Origin: an uncultured Prevotella sp.
GTDB taxonomy: Bacteria; Bacteroidota; Bacteroidia; Bacteroidales; Bacteroidaceae
DNA: 7,265 nucleotides
Assembly (NCBI GenBank): GCA_945637645.1
Contig: CALZDK010000101.1
Coordinates: 1-7,265, forward strand
Direction of reading: 5' to 3'
The notes below the pieces were generated by a model. It did no database searches and was not told the origin of the DNA. It worked only from the letters and a program-made list of their open reading frames with translations. This document shows, in pieces, positions 1 to 5,726 of this stretch. A program made the position numbers and the translations under genes. The stretch's first letter is position 1; each line of letters starts with the position of its first letter.

Positions 1-58
1 GGATAAACTTTCTTTTAGGTAAAAGGCGGAAAAGGTTTGTAAGTCATGAGGTTATTCG
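1..58. other. Left-edge AT-rich non-coding sequence
   Basis: No reading frame of useful length and no recognisable RNA gene is visible here. It may be the tail of an intergenic region whose upstream gene lies outside the window. AAGGTTTG at 32-39 is one base from the Bacteroidetes -7 element TAnnTTTG, but it has no good partner upstream, so it is not called as a promoter. Confidence 0.4.
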
Positions 59-115
59 TTTTGGAAAACTTTTGGGCGAAAAAATAAATAAAAGTTTTCC
101 AAAAAAAATTTTTTT
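59..115 (+). terminator. Stem-loop with A8T7 tract, possible terminator
   Basis: TTTTGGAAAACTTTT at 59-73 is matched by its exact reverse complement at 90-104, giving a 15-bp stem with a 16-nt loop. The downstream arm runs into eight A (101-108) and then seven T (109-115), so an RNA would carry a hairpin followed closely by a U run. This suits an intrinsic terminator for a gene left of the window. Only three of the fifteen pairs are G-C, so it would be weak. It sits directly upstream of the nrdJ promoter, so it could instead be a regulatory dyad. Confidence 0.4.
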
Positions 116-132
116 ATTTCAGAAATTATATA

Positions 133-140
133 TAACTTTG
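133..140 (+). promoter_or_regulatory. Probable nrdJ promoter, -7 element TAACTTTG
   Basis: TAACTTTG fits the Bacteroidetes primary-sigma -7 consensus TAnnTTTG. The -33 region, about 19-21 bp upstream, falls in the T-rich run at 109-119 and is TTT-rich without a clean TTTG. Transcription would begin near 145, leaving a leader of roughly 20 nt before the ATG at 164. That is too short for a cobalamin riboswitch. The A-rich stretch CAACAACAAAAAA just before the ATG is the usual Bacteroidetes translation-initiation context. Confidence 0.55.
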
Positions 141-163
141 CCGCCGAAATCAACAACAAAAAA

Positions 164-2722
164 ATGGAATCTACAAAAACCTACAGCCACGACGAAGCCA
201 TTGAGGCTTCCTTGGAATATTTCAAGGGGGACGAGCTGGCAGCAAGAGTATGGGTGAACAAGTATGCAATGAAGGACAGTTTCGGCAACATCTTCGAGAA
301 GTCGCCTGAAGACATGCACTGGCGCATTGCTAACGAAATTGCCCGTATTGAGAAAAAGTATGCTAACCCAATGTCAGCCGAGCAGATATTTGAACTGCTC
401 GACCACTTTAAATACATCATTCCGGCAGGAAGCCCAATGACAGGCATTGGCAACAACCACCAGATAGCCTCACTGAGCAACTGCTTTGTGATTGGTCTCG
501 ACGGCGATGCCGACTCCTACGGCGCTATTATGCGTATTGACGAGGAGCAGGTGCAGCTGATGAAGCGCCGCGGAGGCGTGGGCCACGACCTGTCGCACAT
601 CAGACCGAAGGGATCGCCCGTGAACAACTCCGCACTCACCTCTACAGGCCTTGTGCCTTTCATGGAGCGCTACAGCAACTCCACACGCGAGGTGGCACAG
701 GACGGACGACGCGGAGCGCTGATGCTCTCCGTAAGCATCAAGCACCCCGACTCGGAGGCTTTCATAGACGCAAAGATGACTGAGGGCAAGGTGACCGGAG
801 CTAACGTGTCGGTGAAGATTGACGACGAGTTTATGCGTGCAGCCATAGAGGACCGCCCATACCACCAGACTTTCCCCATTGGCAGCGACAACCCGGAGTG
901 GGACAAGGAAATCTCAGCAAAGCAACTGTGGGAGAAGATTGTTCACAACGCATGGAAGAGCGCGGAGCCTGGTGTGCTGTTCTGGGACACAATACTGCGC
1001 GAGAGCATTCCCGACTGCTATGCCGACCTCGGTTTCCGCACCGTCTCCACAAACCCGTGCGGCGAGATACCTCTCTGTCCTTACGACTCCTGCCGACTGC
1101 TGTCGATAAACCTCTATTCCTATGTGGTGAATCCTTTCACCAAGGACGCATACTTCGACTACGACCTCTTCCGCAAGCATGTGGCTGCCGCCCAGCGACT
1201 CATGGACGACATCGTTGACCTGGAACTGGAGAAGATAGACCTCATTATGGAGAAGATTGGCACCGACCCGCAGACAATGGAGGTGAAGGGAGCCGAGACA
1301 CACCTTTGGGAGAAGATAAAGCGCAAGAGCGGAATGGGACGACGCACAGGAGTGGGCATCACGGCAGAGGGCGACATGCTCGCAGCCATGGGACTTCGCT
1401 ACGGAACACAGGAGGCGACAGACTTCTCGGTGGAAGTACACAAGACGCTGGCTCTCAATGCCTACCGCTCGTCGGTGAACATGGCAAAGGAACGCGGGGC
1501 GTTCGAGGTGTACGACGCAAAACGCGAGGAGAACAACCCATTTGTCAACCGCATAAAAGAGGCAGATCCTGAGCTTTACGAGGAAATGGTGAAATACGGA
1601 CGCCGCAACATCGCCTGTCTAACCATAGCCCCGACGGGAACAACATCGCTCATGACACAAACCACAAGCGGCATAGAGCCAGTGTTCATGCCAGTGTATA
1701 AGCGCCGCCGCAAGGTGAATCCCAACGACGAGGCTGTCCATGTGGATTATGTTGACGAGGTGGGCGACTCTTTCGAGGAGTACATTGTTTATCACAACAA
1801 GTTCCTGAAATGGATGGAGGTGAACGGCATCGACACCACCAAGCGCTACAGTCAGGAAGAGATAGACCAGCTTGTGGCACGTTCACCTTATTATAAAGCA
1901 ACGGCAAACGACGTTGACTGGCTGATGAAGGTGAAGATGCAGGGAGCCATTCAGAAGTGGGTTGACCACTCCATCAGCGTGACAGTGAACCTGCCAAACG
2001 ACGTTGACGAGGCTCTTGTTAACCGCCTCTACGTTGAGGCTTGGCGTTCAGGCTGCAAGGGCTGCACGATATATCGCGACGGAAGCCGTTCGGGAGTGAT
2101 GATAGCAGTGTCAAAGAAAGACAAGAAGGCAGAGCAGGAGAAGCCGCAGCCACTGCCTTGCAAGCAGCCAGAGGTGACCGAGGTGCGCCCGCAGGTGCTC
2201 GACTGCGACGTGGTGCGCTTCCAGAACAACAAGGAAAAATGGGTGGCTTTCGTGGGCTTGCTCAACGGCTATCCTTACGAGATATTCACAGGTCTTCAGG
2301 ACGACGACGAGGGCATAGTTTTGCCAAAGACCGTGACGAAGGGAAAGATTATCAAGCAGACCGACGAGACAGGAAAGCGCCGCTACGACTTCCAGTTTGA
2401 GAACAAGCGTGGCTACAAGACCACCGTGGAGGGACTTTCGGAGAAGTTCAACCCGGAATACTGGAACTACGCCAAGCTCATCAGCGGAGTGCTCCGCTAC
2501 CGAATGCCTATCGACCACGTAATAAAGCTCGTGTCGTCGCTGCAGCTGAAGAGCGAGAGCATCAACACATGGAAGAACGGAGTGGAACGCGCACTGAAGA
2601 AATACATCACCGACGGCACCGAGGCTAAGGGCGTGAAATGTCCGCAGTGCGGACAGGAGACACTCGTCTATCAGGAAGGCTGCCTCATCTGCAAGAACTG
2701 CGGTGCAAGCCGTTGCGGATAG
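164..2722 (+). CDS. nrdJ: Adenosylcobalamin-dependent (class II) ribonucleotide reductase
   Basis: This cytoplasmic enzyme reduces ribonucleotides to deoxyribonucleotides using adenosylcobalamin to generate a thiyl radical, so it needs neither oxygen nor a separate radical subunit. The 852-residue product begins directly in the alpha-subunit fold; no N-terminal ATP-cone is visible. Active-site residues by family alignment are N297, C299 (thiyl) and E301 in NPCGE, with C107 (in SNCFV) and C310 as the redox pair. TIAPTGTTS at 487-495 is the phosphate-binding loop, and GCKGCTIYRDGSR lies at 630-642. A charged, proline-containing linker (about 649-675) leads to a C-terminal region, probably TSCPD-like, and then a cysteine-rich tail: CPQC at 826-829, C840, C843, C846 and C851. 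In the family this tail re-reduces the active-site disulfide. The ATG at 164 is supported by the promoter and A-rich leader. The gene appears intact, and no partner nrd genes are nearby. Confidence 0.96.
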   Translation: MESTKTYSHDEAIEASLEYFKGDELAARVWVNKYAMKDSFGNIFEKSPEDMHWRIANEIARIEKKYANPMSAEQIFELLDHFKYIIPAGSPMTGIGNNHQIASLSNCFVIGLDGDADSYGAIMRIDEEQVQLMKRRGGVGHDLSHIRPKGSPVNNSALTSTGLVPFMERYSNSTREVAQDGRRGALMLSVSIKHPDSEAFIDAKMTEGKVTGANVSVKIDDEFMRAAIEDRPYHQTFPIGSDNPEWDKEISAKQLWEKIVHNAWKSAEPGVLFWDTILRESIPDCYADLGFRTVSTNPCGEIPLCPYDSCRLLSINLYSYVVNPFTKDAYFDYDLFRKHVAAAQRLMDDIVDLELEKIDLIMEKIGTDPQTMEVKGAETHLWEKIKRKSGMGRRTGVGITAEGDMLAAMGLRYGTQEATDFSVEVHKTLALNAYRSSVNMAKERGAFEVYDAKREENNPFVNRIKEADPELYEEMVKYGRRNIACLTIAPTGTTSLMTQTTSGIEPVFMPVYKRRRKVNPNDEAVHVDYVDEVGDSFEEYIVYHNKFLKWMEVNGIDTTKRYSQEEIDQLVARSPYYKATANDVDWLMKVKMQGAIQKWVDHSISVTVNLPNDVDEALVNRLYVEAWRSGCKGCTIYRDGSRSGVMIAVSKKDKKAEQEKPQPLPCKQPEVTEVRPQVLDCDVVRFQNNKEKWVAFVGLLNGYPYEIFTGLQDDDEGIVLPKTVTKGKIIKQTDETGKRRYDFQFENKRGYKTTVEGLSEKFNPEYWNYAKLISGVLRYRMPIDHVIKLVSSLQLKSESINTWKNGVERALKKYITDGTEAKGVKCPQCGQETLVYQEGCLICKNCGASRCG

Positions 2723-2759
2723 GAGTTGGATATAAAACATAAAATTCTATCCATTAAAT

Positions 2760-3143
2760 TTGAAAACTTCAATCTTCATAAACGACATCCGCTTCCACAC
2801 CTTCCACGGGGTAATGACTCAAGAGAGGGCTGTGGGAGCGGATTTCACCGTTTCCGTCAGGTTGGGCTACGACTTCACGCAAGCCATGAAGACCGACGAC
2901 GTGGCAGACACCATTTCCTATGCCGACGTTTACGAACTGCTCAAGGCGGAGATGGCAGTCCCGTCAAACCTGCTTGAGCATGCGGCGGGAAGAATGGTGG
3001 AATGCCTGAAAGAACGTTTCCCCGAAATACATACCATCTCCCTCAGCCTCACAAAGCTAAACCCGCCGATGGGTGCCGATTGCGCAGGCGCGGGAGTGGA
3101 AATACATTGGACTTCCTTAAATAATGATAAAACTCTTGTATAA
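2760..3143 (+). CDS. folB: Dihydroneopterin aldolase
   Basis: This folate-biosynthesis enzyme cleaves 7,8-dihydroneopterin to 6-hydroxymethyl-7,8-dihydropterin and glycolaldehyde. The 127-residue product has the usual FolB length and order of motifs: FHGV at 15-18, E22, TDDVADTISYADV around 45-57 with Y54, LLEHAA at 71-76, and K99 before NPP. E22, Y54 and K99 correspond to the conserved substrate-binding and catalytic positions of characterised FolB proteins. The start is a TTG. No ATG or GTG occurs between the in-frame stop at 2733-2735 and 2760, and the first internal ATG (codon 19) would remove the first beta-strand and the HGV motif. The gene lies 37 nt after nrdJ with no terminator between, so co-transcription is plausible. 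No other folate genes are in the window. Confidence 0.9.
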   Translation: MKTSIFINDIRFHTFHGVMTQERAVGADFTVSVRLGYDFTQAMKTDDVADTISYADVYELLKAEMAVPSNLLEHAAGRMVECLKERFPEIHTISLSLTKLNPPMGADCAGAGVEIHWTSLNNDKTLV

Positions 3144-3169
3144 AATCAAGTTTTACGAACAATAATTGC

Positions 3170-3177
3170 TATATTTG
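3170..3177 (+). promoter_or_regulatory. Probable promoter of the amidase-MCE operon, TATATTTG
   Basis: TATATTTG, followed by CAC, is an exact fit to the Bacteroidetes -7 element TAnnTTTG and lies between folB and the amidase gene. The -33 side is weak: GTTTT at 3150-3154 is closer than the usual 19-21 bp. Transcription would start around 3181-3185, which leaves a leader of only about 5-15 nt before the ATG at 3190 or 3196. This argues against using the TTG at 3166, since it lies upstream of the predicted transcript start. Confidence 0.55.
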
Positions 3178-3189
3178 CACTCTAAAATA

Positions 3190-4428
3190 ATGTATATGGT
3201 CAGAAAGACACTCATTGCCGCGGTTTTGATGATGTCAACCGTACTTGCTTTCGCCGCTAAGAAACAAGGCTTTACACTCGTCATCGACGCAGGACACGGC
3301 GGGCACGACGCAGGCGCACTGGGCGCCATCTCTAAGGAGAAAAACATTAACCTGAACGTGGCTCTGGCTTTCGGAAGATATGTGGAGCGGAACTGTCCCG
3401 ACGTCAACGTCGTATATACACGCAAGACCGACGTGTTCGTCACTCTCCTGGAGAGGGCTAACATAGCCAACCGCAACAAGGCAGACCTCTTCGTGTCTAT
3501 TCACACCAACGCGCTGCCAAAGGGTAAACAGGCTCGCGGACTTGAGACCTATACATTGGGAATGCACCGTGCCGACGACAACTTCGACGTGGCGAAGCGT
3601 GAGAACGCCGTGATTCTCTATGAGAAAGACTACCAGCAACACTACGAAGGCTTTGACCCCAACTCCTCCGAGAGCTACATAATGTTTGAGTTCATGCAGG
3701 ACAAAAACATGGAGAAGAGCGTGGAACTGGCAAAATATGTGCAACGACGCACCTGTGCGGCTGCCAACCGACCCAACAAGGGTGTGAGGCAGGCGGGATT
3801 CCTTGTGCTTCGGGAGACCTCGATGCCAAGCTGCCTCATTGAGTTGGGCTTCATCACCACCCCTTCGGAAGAGCAGCAGCTGAACAACCCCGACGCCATC
3901 GACGCCTTGGGCTACGGCATATACCAGGCCTTCGTTGATTACCGCAACAAGTACGACAAGAGCATCACCGTGCCGTTCGAGGTGCCGGAAAGACAGAGGG
4001 TGGCTGAGCAGAAACCAAGGGAGAAAAAGGTAGAAGAGGAGCCACAAAGGGCAGAAGAAACCCAAACGGCGGAAGAACCAAGAAGGGCTGAAGCTCCCGA
4101 AGCAGCGGCGGGCAAAGGAGGAAACGGGCAGGAGAAACAGACAGCCCAGGGAGCGCCAGTGTTCAAAATCCAGATTCTCACTTCTCCCAGCCTTATAAAA
4201 AAAGGAGACAAGAGACTGAAAGGCTACGACGACGCCGACTACTACAAGGACGGGAAGACATACAAATACACCGTGGGAGCATCGGAAAACTACAATGAGA
4301 TTTACCGCTTGCGCAAGACCGTGGTGGAACAGTTCCCACAGGCGTTCATCATTGCCTTCAAGGACGGCCAACGCACCGACGTGCAGGAGGCAATAAAGGA
4401 ATACAAGAGAAACAAAAATAGTAAGTGA
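3190..4428 (+). CDS. Exported N-acetylmuramoyl-L-alanine amidase with C-terminal SPOR-like domain
   Basis: This is a zinc-dependent Amidase_3-family enzyme that cuts the amide bond between MurNAc and the peptide stem of peptidoglycan, typically when daughter cells separate. With the ATG at 3190 the product has 412 residues. A signal peptide occupies about 1-23 (basic RK, hydrophobic core, cleavage likely after AFA). Zinc ligands are H36 in VIDAGHGG, E50 and H105 in SIHTNA; the catalytic glutamate is E218 in CLIELGF. The segment at about 120-160, with AKRENAV, resembles the insertion that occludes the active site in AmiB/AmiC-type amidases, suggesting control by an activator. A low-complexity E/A/P/R/K-rich linker (about 260-322) leads to a SPOR-like domain (about 323-405, starting VFKIQI), a fold that in other bacteria binds denuded septal glycan. 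An alternative start is ATG 3196. The stop lies 4 nt before the MCE gene. Confidence 0.9.
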   Translation: MYMVRKTLIAAVLMMSTVLAFAAKKQGFTLVIDAGHGGHDAGALGAISKEKNINLNVALAFGRYVERNCPDVNVVYTRKTDVFVTLLERANIANRNKADLFVSIHTNALPKGKQARGLETYTLGMHRADDNFDVAKRENAVILYEKDYQQHYEGFDPNSSESYIMFEFMQDKNMEKSVELAKYVQRRTCAAANRPNKGVRQAGFLVLRETSMPSCLIELGFITTPSEEQQLNNPDAIDALGYGIYQAFVDYRNKYDKSITVPFEVPERQRVAEQKPREKKVEEEPQRAEETQTAEEPRRAEAPEAAAGKGGNGQEKQTAQGAPVFKIQILTSPSLIKKGDKRLKGYDDADYYKDGKTYKYTVGASENYNEIYRLRKTVVEQFPQAFIIAFKDGQRTDVQEAIKEYKRNKNSK

Positions 4429-4432
4429 AGAT

Positions 4433-5338
4433 ATGAAACGCATTTCAAAAGAGGTTCAGATAGCAATTGTAGCTATCGTGGGAATAGTGGTCCTCTACGC
4501 AGGACTCCAATTTCTCAAGGGCTTAAGCCTGTACTCCAACGACGACACCTACTACGTGTCGTTCAACGACATCAGCGGGCTTTCTCCCTCGTGTGCCGTA
4601 TATGCAAACGGATTCAGGATTGGCGTAGTGAAAGACATCAAGTTCAGCTATGGAGCCGACGACAGCGACATCATAGCGGAACTGGGAGTGGATAAGAGAA
4701 TGCAGATTCCGACAGGATCAAAGGCTGAGATAGAGAGCGACATGCTCGGCAACGTGAAACTCAACATCGTGCTCGCGCCTAACTCAGGGCAGAAGATGGC
4801 TCCGGGCGACACCATCTGCGGCAACCAGGAGGCTGGACTCATGGGAAAAGTGGGAGCAATGCTGCCCACAATAGAGAAAATTCTGCCTAAGCTCGACTCC
4901 ATACTGGCAAACATCAACGCACTAACTGCCGATCCCGCACTCGCCAACTCGCTGCACAACATAAACCGCATCACCGACGACCTCACGGTAACAACAAAGC
5001 AGCTCAACACACTCATGGCGGGAGTGAACGCACGAGTGCCCTCGATGATGGCAAAGGCGGACGCCACACTCGACAACACACAGAAACTCACTGCCAACCT
5101 CAACACTATAGACGTTGCTGCCACCATGGCTAAGGTGAATTCCACTCTCGACAATGTTGAGGAACTGACAAGCTCGCTCGCCAACAAGGAGGGAACAATA
5201 GGACTCCTCCTGCGCGACCCAAGCCTCTACTGGAATCTCGCCAACACCATGCGCGACGCCGATTCGCTGATGATAGACCTCAAGGCACATCCGAAACGCT
5301 ATGTCCACTTCTCCATTTTCGGCAAGAAAGACAAATAA
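4433..5338 (+). CDS. MCE/MlaD-family lipid-transport protein
   Basis: This is a membrane-anchored periplasmic protein of the MCE family, whose members carry phospholipids or other hydrophobic molecules between inner and outer membranes. The 301-residue product has one N-terminal membrane segment (about 9-26), a single MCE beta-barrel domain (about 36-116, with GLSPSCAVYANGFRIGVVKDI-type core, given here as residues 49-69), then a long predicted alpha-helical region (about 143-285). Within the helical part, 206-224 and 232-250 are related copies sharing MAK, TLDN and LT. The C terminus KRYVHFSIFGKK resembles Bacteroidetes members from memory. The start lies 4 nt after the amidase stop, indicating translational coupling. 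The partners expected for an Mla-type system (permease MlaE, ATPase MlaF) are absent from the window, so the exact cargo and complex are unknown and no gene symbol is assigned. Confidence 0.85.
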   Translation: MKRISKEVQIAIVAIVGIVVLYAGLQFLKGLSLYSNDDTYYVSFNDISGLSPSCAVYANGFRIGVVKDIKFSYGADDSDIIAELGVDKRMQIPTGSKAEIESDMLGNVKLNIVLAPNSGQKMAPGDTICGNQEAGLMGKVGAMLPTIEKILPKLDSILANINALTADPALANSLHNINRITDDLTVTTKQLNTLMAGVNARVPSMMAKADATLDNTQKLTANLNTIDVAATMAKVNSTLDNVEELTSSLANKEGTIGLLLRDPSLYWNLANTMRDADSLMIDLKAHPKRYVHFSIFGKKDK

Positions 5339-5436
5339 ATAAAGAAGCAATAATTTTGCTATTTAAATTTTATCAAAATAGGCAGCGCCTCAAAAACCGT
5401 GATGCTACAAAACCGTTAAAAGTGCTGATTATTGCG

Positions 5437-5518
5437 ATGTTTCAACATAATGGCCGCTTTCGTTACGAAGGAATAGCGAAAGCGGTCTCTTTTCAGCTAA
5501 AGGCCTAATGTTCAACAT
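5437..5518. repeat. Two ATGTT/AACAT dyads flanking the terminator
   Basis: ATGTTTCAACAT at 5437-5448 and ATGTTCAACAT at 5508-5518 each have perfect 5-bp arms (ATGTT and AACAT) separated by 2 and 1 nt. They share TTCAACAT as a direct repeat starting 70 bp apart. They lie either side of the terminator hairpin and may be chance or a pair of protein-binding sites. Confidence 0.3.
5452..5493 (+). terminator. Intrinsic terminator of the amidase-MCE operon
   Basis: The arms at 5452-5465 and 5474-5487 form a 14-bp stem with two G-U pairs around an 8-nt loop (5466-5473). Its core CCGCTTTCG/CGAAAGCGG is perfect and GC-rich. TCTCTTTT at 5486-5493 supplies the U-rich tail. The reverse strand has no comparable U run, so it acts on rightward transcription. 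It lies about 115 nt after the MCE stop and separates that operon from dnaA. Confidence 0.85.
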
Positions 5519-5628
5519 GTTTGGATTTTGCAAGCCCCTTTCAGTACACATGGAGCAAAAAGCAGACGTATGATACCTAATATTAGCCACTTACGAAACG
5601 GCGAGACCTATTATAGCAAAACACAAGA

Positions 5629-5660
5629 TTTGGAGAATTGAAAAAAAAGTGCGAAATTTG
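5629..5660 (+). promoter_or_regulatory. Probable dnaA promoter (TTTG - 20 bp - GAAATTTG)
   Basis: TTTG at 5629-5632 is followed after 20 bp by GAAATTTG at 5653-5660, one base off the Bacteroidetes -7 element TAnnTTTG. The spacing fits the usual 19-21 bp. Transcription would begin near 5665-5670, giving a dnaA leader of about 60 nt. The -7 element is embedded in the dyad at 5649-5663. Confidence 0.55.
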
Positions 5661-5663
5661 CAC
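5649..5663. promoter_or_regulatory. Near-perfect dyad over the dnaA -7 element
   Basis: GTGCGAAATTTGCAC reads as a dyad centred on 5656. GTGC pairs with GCAC, AA with TT, and only G5653/T5659 departs from perfect symmetry. It overlaps the predicted -7 element, so a protein bound here would block RNA polymerase. No known operator is recognised, and part of the symmetry could come from the promoter sequence itself. Confidence 0.35.
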
Positions 5664-5726
5664 CTGGAAAACTGAAAAGTACATCCGAACAACAAAAAAA
5701 TAACGCATCAAACTGATTAAATTCAA

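Larger units (their letters stand above)
5339..5726. other. 388-bp intergenic region upstream of dnaA
   Basis: This AT-rich gap holds, in order: a TAATTTTG promoter-like octamer at 5351-5358; small hairpins AGCAA/TTGCT (5346-5360) and AGGC/GCCT (5380-5390); a dyad at 5437-5448; a strong terminator at 5452-5493; a second dyad at 5508-5518; and the dnaA promoter at 5629-5660 with a leader of about 60 nt. Between 5519 and 5628 nothing recognisable is visible. No exact TTATCCACA box and no convincing protein-coding frame is present. Confidence 0.6.

Noticed and set aside
1..58. Degenerate B12-box (AGTCATGAGG at 42-51) of a cobalamin riboswitch
   Set aside because: Only about 9 of 16 consensus positions match, the CCTGCC half is missing, and no other riboswitch core elements are visible. 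The predicted transcript also starts downstream.
1741..1749. TGTGGATTA (TAATCCACA on the minus strand) in nrdJ as a DnaA box
   Set aside because: A single one-mismatch site within a coding region far from dnaA is expected by chance.
2728..2752. GGATA/TATCC inverted repeat between nrdJ and folB
   Set aside because: A 5-bp stem with a 15-nt loop and no U run is too weak for a terminator or operator call.
3128..3155. Hairpin TAAAAC-TTG/CAA-GTTTTA overlapping the folB stop as a terminator
   Set aside because: The stem is AT-rich with a 2-nt bulge and no U run follows it.
3235..4443. Long open frame of 402 codons on the minus strand opposite the amidase gene
   Set aside because: Its sense-strand partner has a full set of catalytic motifs, while the antisense product is a low-information V/L/F-rich string with no domain. 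The frame stays open because G/C-ending codons rarely produce antisense stops.
5437..5573. Two tiny ORFs (23 and 21 codons) overlapping as TAATG at 5506-5510
   Set aside because: The first spans the terminator hairpin and neither has a recognisable product or clear initiation context. Chance is the better explanation without conservation data.
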